From NCBI GenBank assembly GCA_001051155.2, contig JYIP02000001.1, forward strand, positions 5,456,001 to 5,520,000: 64,000 nt of DNA, read 5' to 3'. The position numbers and the translations under genes were made by a program. Positions 19,799-29,399 of this stretch are shown here, piece after piece. Every line of letters begins with the position of its first letter. The stretch's first letter is position 1. The notes below the pieces were generated by a model. The model did no database searches. It was not told the origin of the DNA and saw only the letters and a program-made list of their open reading frames with translations. Source of the stretch: Chrysoporthe austroafricana (lineage: Eukaryota; Ascomycota; Sordariomycetes; Diaporthales; Cryphonectriaceae).

Positions 19799-22700
19799 CT
19801 CTCGAGTATACTTCTGGCAACACAACGCTGGACCCGGGGTACGTTTCAACAGGTGGTGACGGGCCGGCCGAGGGATCTTCTTCTCCTCTCTTTCTCTCGT
19901 GAGGAACGTGAAAGGGAGTGGGCCTTAGTTATATGAGATGGCCTGGCTTCCTACAAGGCCGGGCAATACCTAGATAGATGCCAGGCCTCGACTCGCGCTG
20001 TAAAACCTTCCCGGTACCCCTGCGTATCACGGGGAGGCATGTTTCTGTCATCAGGGCCGGAGCAGGGCCGCAAGGTGTGTGAGAGGAGGGCGAGCATGCA
20101 AGGCCTATGCGGGCCAATGACCGCACCCCGTCAGGGCGTACTCGGTCTCGGACACGGCATAGCAGGAGGCGTGCAGGGCGGCGGGCCATCACTAACGCGA
20201 GCGAGCATGCGAGCGAGCGAGGGTGTGAGCTGCGAACTGAAGCAGCCAGGGCCCAGTACCACGCACACGCGGCTCTGGGAGGCAGCCGGACAGGAGGGCA
20301 GCCAGCCCAGGCACAGGCGCGGCGCCGTGTCAAAGCTCGGCGTGCGGAACACAGATCAGACAGGGTGAGCGCCCTCCTCAGACGATGACATGTTCGGACG
20401 GCAGATGCAGAGGAACCCCGACGTCAGTCGTCAGTCAGCCTGGCCGTTGGGGAGCCGTGCGGTCGAGATGCGGACAGGGAACACGAACGACTCCACCAAG
20501 GGGCGAGTGTGCCTGGCAGCCAAGACGTCCCGTACGTCACAGCCGGGGCGAGGCAGATTGAGACGACGGGCCCAGAAGGCTGCGAGATGGTGGACGGCGA
20601 TCCGTGAGGCCTCCCCCCCCCCCGAGCCACGGGCCCGGGCTCGCTGCCCCTGTCCTGGCCAGCCTGTGAAGTCAGGCTCCGTGGTATGGGCTCCTTTCAC
20701 TCGGGGCGGGAGATTTAGTCATCTTTGATTCAGCAAAGGGAGGAGAGGGCGGCAGTATACCGATAGTCGGTGGGTTGTGGCCGGCCAAGGCCAGACCGAC
20801 AGTCTTCGAAGCATAATAGACGAGCCTGTCGTCACCGCAGGGCGCCCGCCCTCCAAGCACGGCACTGACTGACTGACTAGGTAAGCTTCGAAGAAGGTGG
20901 TGGCGGTGACAACGATGTCGTCATCCTGTCAGTTGCCCCCCCCCCCCCCAACATCCAAACGATACTCTTGGGCAGATCCATGGTTCGCGTGTCAAGAGGT
21001 CTGAAGCTATCCCCGGTTCACTGCCCACTCGCTTAGATCCTGCCCGCTGCTACATCCCACTGCTACATCCCGCGCCGCAGCATAGGGCTGAACGCGGTCA
21101 CGGGACGGCGGGTCCTCAGACTGCTGCTGCGCGCCCGCGTGCGTCAGCTTCGCATCGATCCTGATGGGGGGTGGGTTGGTGGGTGTGTTCCAGGCTGCCG
21201 ACGGGCCGTGCTCGTCTGGAACATGTCGAGTCTTGGCTCTAGGTGCGCTGGCTGCTTGTCTTGTTTGTCGTAGGGCATGTAGGTAGTAGTGCTAGGTGGT
21301 CGCCGTAGTGGGGGCCAGCACAGTGGCTAGCGGCGGGGGGTCCCGTACGTGTGGCACGTGTGGGTACCTGCCAGCGCCCTACCAGCCAGTGACAGCACGC
21401 CCAGCAGTAAGCATGCATATCGTTGCCCGCGCATGTTTGGTCTAGCGTCGCCGCATGCTTGCCCTGGCCCTACCTTGTTTCAACCTCACTCGACAAACCA
21501 CCGCCCACCTTGGCACCCTCCCTCTCCTCCCTCGTGGTGCGGTCCCTTCCCTGCCTCAGATCGCGCCCTCCTCTACGTCTCTCGTCTCAACGCGGTCTCT
21601 TGGGCCTGTGATCTTCATGCAGCAGTCCAGGACCCGGTCTCTGCCACGAAATGCAGGAATGGCGTGTGTGATCGCTGTCTGTGTCCGCTGGTCATGCTTC
21701 AGAGCAACCAATCTTTTTTTTCTGCTGCTCGTCTCCCATGGGACACACAGCCCGTGGATCCGTCCATCTGGGACTGCCCTTTGCTGTCAGGTGCTCACAT
21801 GATCTAGGATTCTCCCAGGGGTTCCCATAAGAGCCTAGACAGTCGCCCGCGTCGCCAAGTCCGCCGGACTATCCTCGCGGATGGATAGTACGCCTTGGAT
21901 GCTTTGGCTCTGCATGTCGCGTCCTCTGCCCAGCCCTGTCTTGCACCTCCAATAGGCTATCGTTTTCGGACACAGAGTTCACACAAACGCTCTGGGCAGC
22001 CCTTTGCACACTGCACTGCACGCCAGCAGGTTCCAACCCGGCGAGCTTTCATCGACTGCCCCCCCATGAGGCCATCAGGCAGGGCTTGCTCGATCACCGG
22101 TATGGCCGGTAAACAGTGGGTTAATAAATGGAAGTAGCCTGTGGTCAAGTGGCCATGTGCTGGAACTACGGGAAGACACGGCTTTTGCATAGGCCACGTT
22201 AGCATTCGAAGGTAGTGTGTTTCTTCATTAGAACGGGCCCTGTTTCACAAGATCCCAACTGCCGTTACGGGAGGAACCTAGATTCGGCTTGACAAGTGTG
22301 GGCCGATGCAAATTCTCCGCCCTCGGAGGGGGAAATTTCCCGCGGAAGATGTCCATGGCTAACTGCCGGGTGTGACGCGACCTTGACGGTGTCCTTGAGA
22401 CCCGCTAAGCATCCTTTCGCGGCGCCAGTGCAAAACTCTCTGCCCATGACTCTCTCGCTGCCAAGAGGCCGGGCTCGCTGGAGGAGCTTGTGACCATTCC
22501 AGAAGGCTGTACTCGTACAGACTAGGGACACGATGGCAGTAGGTGCACCTTTCTCAGATCCCCAAGCTCCATATCATTGCCATCCGGCATCCTAGCACCA
22601 TCGGCTTGCTCCTTCGGGAGCTCCTCCAGATGTGCGCGGCGTCTTAAATTGGACCCAGGATTATCCTTGATCCACCAGTCGGGCCTTGAAGAGTCTCCCC

Positions 22701-23568
22701 TCGAGCGTTCTTCGCCTTTAAACTATCTGGCACCGGCACCCTTCGGCCAACGGCCCTTCGTCCGTGCAGGTCTGCTGAGACTGAAGCGCCATGGCACTAA
22801 GAAGCGCTGTTCACGCCCAGTTGCTCCCTACCGCCCACCGAAGGACGCTCGCCCGCGCCCAGAGACGACCCGTTCCATCAGGTCCCCGCCGGCGGCGGCA
22901 CAGCAGGTAGCCTGCCCGGGGGCGAGCCGTGCCCCCTCCATCCCTACAGCATGACGAGAGCCTCCTAGATGAGACCCCGCGAGCTCCCCATTGTACATTG
23001 GTGTGGAGGCTTGGCCTGCTGGCCGCCGGTGATCATATCTAGTTGGCATGGGAGTCGTAGGTGGTATAGATGCGCTGCCGACTGTGCACCGTACGCACCT
23101 TGTCCGAAATACCGCCAGTGGTATACCGGTCCGAAGCTGGGCTAGGAGCGGACATTCACGGCGATGCGTTAAAATCTCGGCACGAATCCTCGAGAACTCA
23201 GCTCCTCCCGATGCGGGATAGCGCGCCCCGGCGGTATCGACCCGGCCCCGTCCCGGCTCAAGCTCCGGCTTCCGGGCTACGATCCTTCGGCCTCCCGTGC
23301 TCCCTTCCGTTTTCCTCCCGTTTCGACCTCTCGTCCGGCCTGGCCATCGTCGCTGCCACTTTACCATTGGGAGTGGGGGCGCCGCAGCCGGGGCGTATCT
23401 TCAAGGGGCGCGCGCTGTGGCCCCAGTTGCTATTTGTGTTCGCAAGGCCCCGTTAGTAGTTGGGCAGGCTCCTACCTCCTTGTTCTAAATTATGAGTTTA
23501 CGAATCCGGATCAAATTTGCTCATCTGGTTTCTTCCAGAGAACTTTTGACTACCAGCTGAAAACAAGA
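19799..23568. other. Long gene-poor region next to the AT-rich block
   Basis: About 3.8 kb of moderate GC lies between the cation transporter gene and the first hypothetical ORF of the accessory segment. Open frames up to about 180 codons lack recognisable motifs, clear introns or a consistent coding pattern. Poly-C (about 20938-20950), GACT repeats (20867-20878) and a short direct repeat of TGCTACATCCC near 21050 are present. No tRNA B-box-like sequence stood out by eye. Confidence 0.4.
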
Positions 23569-24726
23569 TCAGGTATATAATCTATCTCGGAGTACTATGC
23601 CTTCCTCTTGGCCCAATATGATAAAGATATCAGCGCTATTATCTGCAGCAGCGGAAATTGCCATTGAAACACAGCTCGTCGAACCATTTCTATCTCGGAC
23701 ATCCGCCTGATATGTCGGAGTAGCGAAAATTGCATTTGCAATTTGCTTACCGAAAAAGTTACAGATAGAATCGAGGCGGCACTCTCGGAAAAGGATGCGA
23801 GGACAAGGGATAACATTTTGGCCATTAGGCAAATATAGATAACGAATACCACTCTCTGTCTCGACCTGCACACCAAATAACTCGTAAGCAATATATTCAA
23901 TCTTGTTGCTTAAGACTTCTATCTTCAGCAAGCACCCTGTAAAGTCTTGCAATGGAAATACCATTGAGACAGCTGTTGCGACTATATCAGGCTTGTCCGG
24001 TAGAGCTCGCTTTAAGACGGCTCTGGCGAGATAGGGAGGGAAGATGCAAGCACATTCGGCAATAGACGCGTTCGTAAAGATATGTCGGTCTTCGGCAAAG
24101 AATTCGATTGGGTTGAAGATATTCGATCGCGTCGGAGTAAATGTAATAGGAGGGGCAAGGCGGCGTGGTATAGTTGTAGATGGTAGACCAGAGGTCTGTG
24201 CCGGCATCGTGAGTTGAGGTTGGATCGGTACAGAATCTGTGCCGTCGCTGTATCCCGTACTATCATTTATCTCCCGATCGTGTCTTGTATCATGAGAGCC
24301 TTCTGTAGTATTGCGTTCCCTTTCCGCAGTATTGCTGGTGCTTGCAGATGGCTGTACCCGGTTGAAAATCCGTCGTTGTTCCGACGGCATTTTGTCTGCC
24401 AGCTGTTTTGCAAATGACTGACGTGATGCGATGCTGCGCTGTTCTAAACGGTCGAGAATATCTTGGCGTTCTGCTCTACCCGAAATGTGGGCTTTGGTCG
24501 TTGTCCTTTGTTGAAATATGGCATATGCAACCCAAGCGGCTTTGCCGCCATGGTCGTAGAAGATTCTTTCCGTCGTATCCTGAGCAGCCTGCTGCACGCT
24601 TTGTAACGATCTGGGAAATGTTCTTGGAAGCTTTCGGCGGCCGGAAAGATAGTTGAGAATCGCTTTGATATCATTGTCGTCTTCGGGGTTCTCGCGACGG
24701 ATATCATTACCGTCTTCGGAATTCAT
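23569..24726 (-). CDS. Hypothetical protein (385 aa)
   Basis: A complete intronless frame with ATG at 24726. I do not recognise the family. The acidic N-terminus contains a small internal duplication (EDGNDIRREN / EDDNDIKAIL). Residues about 60-130 are charged and probably helical, followed by a Ser/Thr/Asn-rich stretch and a hydrophobic C-terminal half with several cysteines. Codon use is far less GC-biased than in the genes to the left, fitting an accessory or transferred segment, but the frame is not disrupted by RIP-type stops. It may be one of a group with the two upstream minus-strand ORFs. Confidence 0.5.
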   Translation of the reverse strand: MNSEDGNDIRRENPEDDNDIKAILNYLSGRRKLPRTFPRSLQSVQQAAQDTTERIFYDHGGKAAWVAYAIFQQRTTTKAHISGRAERQDILDRLEQRSIASRQSFAKQLADKMPSEQRRIFNRVQPSASTSNTAERERNTTEGSHDTRHDREINDSTGYSDGTDSVPIQPQLTMPAQTSGLPSTTIPRRLAPPITFTPTRSNIFNPIEFFAEDRHIFTNASIAECACIFPPYLARAVLKRALPDKPDIVATAVSMVFPLQDFTGCLLKIEVLSNKIEYIAYELFGVQVETESGIRYLYLPNGQNVIPCPRILFRECRLDSICNFFGKQIANAIFATPTYQADVRDRNGSTSCVSMAISAAADNSADIFIILGQEEGIVLRDRLYT

Positions 24727-25250
24727 AGCTAGTTGCAGTCAGCCTGATGTGCACTTCCAAATGTGCTGCACGCCACGTTGGTGATGCCGCGAGTGTACGT
24801 TGTCTTGGTTCTGAGAACAGGCCATGTGCCATGCATGACTAAGAAGTGGGGCAGATAGCTGGCGCACCTTCCAACCAAGGTTGGTCACAGGATATCCCCC
24901 TTATGTAAGGCACGGAACGACCAGAATGACTCGGATTGCCTCTACTAGCAAGGTCACTAGCAGGCAAGCCGATTACTCGTATACAAACCGTTTGTCACAG
25001 TCTCAGGTCAGGCAGGGAACGTCGAGCAGGTGTATAGCAGAAGGGTTCCTCAGGCAGGGTCAGGGCTGGCAGTAGTGTTCAGGGACTGATTTTGCTGTAA
25101 CTTTGAAAAGGCAAGCAGGAATCTTTTCTGGAACTCTGTCTTCCATTGCTGCTCGGTATTTCGAGGAATGGCCGAAGTAGGAGATGGGGCCGAGGATAAT
25201 ATGGTAGTAGAAACCTCAGAGCGAATTGGAATAAATAGGGACTATTCCGA
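24727..25250. other. Intergenic, nothing recognised
   Basis: Spacer between two minus-strand hypothetical ORFs, with no supported feature. Confidence 0.4.
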
Positions 25251-26030
25251 TTAATGGACGCAATATGCGTTGAAGGGCGATCGAATGTCGTTAAGAGGAA
25301 TGGTAGTGCGAATCCTCGGACCGAACAGGGAAAAGCCTTTTATTGGCTGATCATTAATATCATATAATGTACCCAGCTCGGACGGGTTGGTGCTCAAGTT
25401 ATCAATTTTTGAATGGTTGGGCGGCTGGACTATGGCGCCGAACATTCCTTTACCATCTAGCCAAAAAAGGGTTTGAACGCTTGACCGGATTGCAGAGTAA
25501 AGAAATAGTGGCAGACGTTGTGTCAATCCTGCCAATGTTGGAGTGATCTCATCATAGGTAAGCGATGCAATCAACTCCGAGACCTGAATACCTTTTGGGT
25601 AAGCAGCCCTTAATGCCATAGAAGAGAAAGAATTGAAGATGATCTCTTGTTGCTTTGAAAATCTCTCCACTGGTGGGGGTCTGAACTCGTTTGGAAATGG
25701 GAATATGTCTTTAAGTAAGGAAATAGTAGAACGATAACTTTGGGGCACCTTTTCGACCTCACCTTTAGAAAACATTTGTTCTGGCATATTGCCAATGTTC
25801 TTCCCAACGTTAGAATATAACTGAAGAGGATTTACTGATATATTAGGACTTTGTATATTGTCAATGTTAAGGATAGTCTGGTCAGACGAGAAGGGATCAG
25901 CTATTTTTGGAGGCTTTGCCGTTATATACGGCCGCTTGTATGACCTGTCGTTACTTCCAGAGGATTGCGGCCGCTTGGATGGGCTATATGTATAGCTTTT
26001 GGTACTTGATGCGGCGATTTGAAGCTCCAT
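25251..26030 (-). CDS. Hypothetical protein (about 259 aa or more)
   Basis: A minus-strand frame ends at 25251. The first in-frame ATG is at 26030 (MELQIAASSTKSYTYS). The frame stays open upstream for about 14 codons without another ATG, so a 5' exon may be missing. The first half is Ser/Lys/Pro-rich and low-complexity (SPSKRPQSSGSNDRSYKR). The second half looks folded (FNSFSSMALRAAYPKG, FLYSAIRSSVQTLFWLDGKG). No known domain is recognised. Composition matches its neighbours at 23.6 and 27 kb. Confidence 0.45.
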   Translation of the reverse strand: MELQIAASSTKSYTYSPSKRPQSSGSNDRSYKRPYITAKPPKIADPFSSDQTILNIDNIQSPNISVNPLQLYSNVGKNIGNMPEQMFSKGEVEKVPQSYRSTISLLKDIFPFPNEFRPPPVERFSKQQEIIFNSFSSMALRAAYPKGIQVSELIASLTYDEITPTLAGLTQRLPLFLYSAIRSSVQTLFWLDGKGMFGAIVQPPNHSKIDNLSTNPSELGTLYDINDQPIKGFSLFGPRIRTTIPLNDIRSPFNAYCVH

Positions 26031-26575
26031 GGGCGATGGTAACAAAGAGCTATTCGAGGGAATGCACTTTTGGACAATAAGTTAGCCTCAATCATGCTTC
26101 AAGTAAGATACAGATATTACCTGGACTCATAGACCATCCCCGTTTGATATATTGCTGATATCTTGAGATACTGTACTCTGGGCATTAAAGGCCTCAGAAT
26201 AAAAGCTACAGGATTGGCTTACGATGCTTTGCAACTTTTCTCCTTCTCCATGACTCCCGTGGCCTCTAGTATAGATGATCTATGCGCAAGAGGTCCAATG
26301 CTGCAGTTTTAACCAGACCCTATTATGAAGGTTTGAATTCGTTTGCACAAAGTATTCGACTTAGTATTTCTTGATACGGCTGAGTAGAAGTTTGAAGGAA
26401 TAGAATAGTTGATAAAATTTCTTGTGGAAGGATGAATGGATATCTAGTAAATAAAGAGATCCTAACGAGAAACTCAGTGCAGCATTCGAGGTATGCTGAT
26501 CCAAGAAGATCCATAACTTTAAGGTAATGTACAACGTACCATGCAACCAATCTTTACGAAGCTGGTGCATATCAA
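26031..26575. other. Spacer with a possible exon
   Basis: A minus-strand frame at 26323-26550 encodes a hydrophobic peptide (LGSAYLECCTEFLVRIS and following) with protein-like composition. It may be an exon of the gene at 26576-27490, but I could not place splice sites. Confidence 0.3.
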
Positions 26576-27490
26576 TCACACCACCCCCTTTGAATTGGGC
26601 GGATCCAGCGTTTTCTGCCCAATGTCGGCCGATACGGCCATGACGGTCTTATGATGCTTATGGATGGCTGTGTCGTTATATCCCTGGCGTAAGGGCGTAT
26701 TCTTTCGTGAAACTTTTTGACGGGTTTTGTTGACCTTTCCCGTACTCAGCTGAAAGTTTTCTCTGGTGTCCGTTGTCCTTCTTGTCATCTCTGATCTGGC
26801 CTCGAGTGTCCTCACTCCATCCTCATCTGTCCTACCGACAGATATCAGATGACCACAGGTTGCCTCGGCTGTCCTCATGTTGTCCTTTTCTGGCCTCTCA
26901 GCGGTTCCTTGGACAGTTCTTGCTTGCTTCCTCTCCTCCGCAAGGACTCTCAGCACCTTCATCTCTCTCAGTATCGGGCCCACAAAGTCGGGATGTCTGA
27001 AGCGAGTAAACGAATCGTGATCGACGTTGAGCCAGTCCAGGTATTCGCCCCATGATGATACGGTTCTCGGGACGTCTCTTCCCTCAGTCGTGGGTTGATG
27101 ATTCTGTATCACAGCCAGTGATGAGTGCTTGTGTCGCAGTGACGTGTTCAGATGGTGGCTGCGGGTAGTGTTTCGATGTAGTCTCGAGATGGGTCCGTTT
27201 TCTGCAGCTGTCGTCAGGCGATGACTTCGCGAGTCGTCCATTGATTCGTCGACGACCTTCTCATGCTTTTTCAGACTTTCGGGGGTTATTCGTGATAAAT
27301 TGTGGAAAGGGGAGAGGTTGTTGAGGGAAAGAGAAGCGATGGTATGCTGGTTGATGTTGGGTGACTCTGGGATTTTAGTGACAGGAGTTTGAATGCGAGT
27401 CACTGCGGGGCATAGTGAGTAAATGATATTTGTTTGTGATTGAGTGGTGCGATCATAAGACCGGCTAATATATAGCTTGGTACTGCACAA
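26576..27490 (-). CDS. Hypothetical protein, 5' end unresolved
   Basis: A 304-codon minus-strand frame whose upstream limit is not an ATG. The first in-frame ATG falls about 80 codons in (MDDSRSHRLTTAAENG), so an unrecognised upstream exon or a shorter protein is possible. It is hydrophilic and rich in Arg/Thr/His/Lys. The segment SWGEYLDWLNVDHDSF followed by HPDFVGPILREMKVLRV looks structured. I do not recognise it. It is the last non-degraded frame before the AT-rich retrotransposon block. Confidence 0.35.
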   Translation of the reverse strand: MCSTKLYISRSYDRTTQSQTNIIYSLCPAVTRIQTPVTKIPESPNINQHTIASLSLNNLSPFHNLSRITPESLKKHEKVVDESMDDSRSHRLTTAAENGPISRLHRNTTRSHHLNTSLRHKHSSLAVIQNHQPTTEGRDVPRTVSSWGEYLDWLNVDHDSFTRFRHPDFVGPILREMKVLRVLAEERKQARTVQGTAERPEKDNMRTAEATCGHLISVGRTDEDGVRTLEARSEMTRRTTDTRENFQLSTGKVNKTRQKVSRKNTPLRQGYNDTAIHKHHKTVMAVSADIGQKTLDPPNSKGVV

Positions 27491-28419
27491 GTGGCAATGG
27501 CGGGGCTCGCTTCATGAGATGACCTTTGAGGATTGACCTCTGAGATGATTCTAGGGCAGGAATTAAGACAAGTTTAATGACTCTGACTACATTCACGCCC
27601 CTTCCCTACCTTATCTGCATCCCTTATCCCTTGAGCGCGCAGGAGCAGGCATGTAGGAAGGGGCAAGCTGCTTTTTCAATATCGTAGTTTTAAGCGAGGA
27701 GCATTTTTTGCTCGTAAGCTGAAAACCGTTTCGGTTCCGTAATAGATCGATAAATTTGCTATTCCACTATACTTACAGAGTCTTGGATGATATACTAGAC
27801 TTTTCCAAACTTTCAATATGATGCATTTGTATATTTATGCCTTCAAATTATAAGAATCCAGTATGAAAGAGGTTCCTATATTGAAAGTACGATAAAAATA
27901 GATTAGTTAAGCACTACTTATATATTAAGTTTGGTAGGTGCAGTACAAGATATATACGATATTACCGCTACGGCCCGGCAATCTTTATACTACGGGTGAT
28001 ATAGTCTGTTACTGGTAATGTGGTCTGTTACTGGTGATAATGGCGACGGGTTGCTAACTGCTAGCTTCGCCCCGCGCTTCAGGTCTCATTTCCGGTATCG
28101 TGGTCAACCCAGGCGACGGCATTACCCATATCGTCCCCGTTTACGAATCCGTCGTGCTTACCATTTCGTCCCAATTATTATATTTAGCTAGTTAATTTAG
28201 TCTATATTAACCATTACCGCAGACGAGCCGCATTCAAAAGGCAACAGAAATATTAAAGCGCTAAATTTTGCTTATACTAGTTTCAAATCAGACTATAAAA
28301 TTGCTTCTACTTAAGCCTTTAGCCGTAAAGCAGATCGGTTTCGCAATTGTCCAAGCAAGCTAATATTTTCGAGTCTTTTATTATTAATGATTGGAGCTAT
28401 TACGGTCGTAATGGATAAT
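27491..28419. other. AT-rich transition zone left of the nested retrotransposons
   Basis: Composition falls sharply from about 27.6 kb. Apart from the actin-like fragment near 28.1 kb I recognise nothing. The direct repeat GTCTGTTACTGGT occurs twice near 28010-28035. Confidence 0.5.
28061..28165 (+). pseudogene. Actin-like gene fragment
   Basis: In one plus-strand frame about 30 codons read RASGLISGIVVNPGDGI then THIVPVYES. This aligns with the actin nucleotide-binding segment YASGRTTGIVLDSGDGV / THVVPIYEG, including the GDG..TH..P.YE signature. A stop (TAA) lies a few codons upstream and similarity ends after YES, so this is a fragment, not a gene. Local base composition is less AT-rich than the surroundings. 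It may be a captured or transposed piece of actin or an actin-related protein gene. Similarity was judged by eye. Confidence 0.65.
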
Positions 28420-28627
28420 TGATGGCAAAACCTATAGACGTGGTGAATTCATAGTAGATTCGCCTGGTGAATTTATAGTGAATCCCTTAGTAAATACGCA
28501 ATGAATTCACTAAATGGATGCTATACTTTTACCGGGAGGCCTATATAATGCCCTGATAGGCTTTTAGCGTAGTTTATTTTTTTAGGAAAACGATATTTCA
28601 TAATATATTTCAGTACGTTTATTATCA
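28420..28627 (+). repeat. 5' LTR of A'
   Basis: The 208-bp LTR starts TGATGGCAAAACC and ends TATTATCA, giving the family's inverted terminal motif TGATAG..CTATCA. It is followed by AT and the primer-binding-site region. Confidence 0.85.
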
Positions 28628-28944
28628 ATTAATAGCTATGCTTTGCATGCTTTTATTACGTAATCGGATTTTGACTATCGGCTTTATAAAGTAACGGCTC
28701 TTATAGAAATATCAGTCCTATAGGATAACGGCTTCTGTAAAGGTATCGGCTCTATAAAGTATCGGCTCTTGTAAGAATATCGGTCTTATAAGATATCGGC
28801 TTTTGTAAAGATAGCGCTTTTGTAAGAAATATTATAATTATTTATTAATAATTTATTGCTAATTCATTATAATAATTATTAGCAATAATATTTTATTATT
28901 ATAGCTTATTAATTATATCGAGATTAAGCATTTCGCTTAAGTAT

Positions 28945-29151
28945 TAATAGCAAAACCTATAAACGAGGTGAATTCGTAATAGATTCGCCTGGTAAATCTA
29001 TAGTAAATCCCCTAATAAATACGCAGTGAATTTACCAGGTAGATACTATACCCTTACTGGAAGGCTTATATAATGCCCTAATAGGCTTTAGCATAGTTTA
29101 TTTTCTTGGGATAACCATACTTTATAATATATTTCAGTACGTTTATTATTA
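28945..29151 (+). repeat. 5' LTR of copy A
   Basis: 207 bp. It begins TAATAGCAAAACC (TGATAG with a RIP-type G-to-A) and ends TATTA (TATCA with C-to-T). Confidence 0.9.
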
Positions 29152-29153
29152 AT

Positions 29154-29171
29154 TGGTAGCTACGCTTTGTA
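29154..29171 (+). promoter_or_regulatory. Candidate primer-binding site
   Basis: TGGTAGCTACGCTTTG starts two bases after the LTR, the usual place for a site complementary to a tRNA 3' end (TGG pairs with CCA). The same segment follows the 5' LTRs of B and C. I cannot name the tRNA. Confidence 0.6.
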
Positions 29172-29202
29172 CGCTTTTGTTACGTAATCGGGTTTCGACT
29201 AT

Positions 29203-29352
29203 CGGCTCTATAAAATAACGGCTCTTATAGGAATATCGGTTTTATAGGATAACGGCTTCTATAGAAATATCGGCTCTATAAAATATCGGCTCTTATAAGA
29301 ATATCGATCCTATAGGATATCGGCTTCTGTAAAGGTAGCGTTCCTATAGGAA
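29203..29352 (+). repeat. Leader minisatellite of TATCGGCTCTATAAA-type units
   Basis: About nine imperfect 16-18-bp units, grouped in a higher-order unit of about 66 bp, lie between the primer-binding site and gag. Units alternate TATCGG/TAACGG followed by CTCTATAAA, CTCTTATAG, TCCTATAGG or CTTCTGTAAA. Equivalent arrays occur in A' (about 28681-28832), B (50200-50349) and C (61613-61762). Confidence 0.8.
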
Positions 29353-29399
29353 ATATTATAATTATTTATTAATAATTTATTGCTAATTTACTATAGCAA

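Noticed and set aside
22828..23367. Minus-strand frame of 179 codons
   Set aside because: Arg/Gly-rich, no recognisable domain, no intron or start context to support it.
29203..29352. Short regularly spaced repeats considered as CRISPR-like
   Set aside because: Units are contiguous and imperfect without unique spacers, and the context is a eukaryotic retrotransposon leader.
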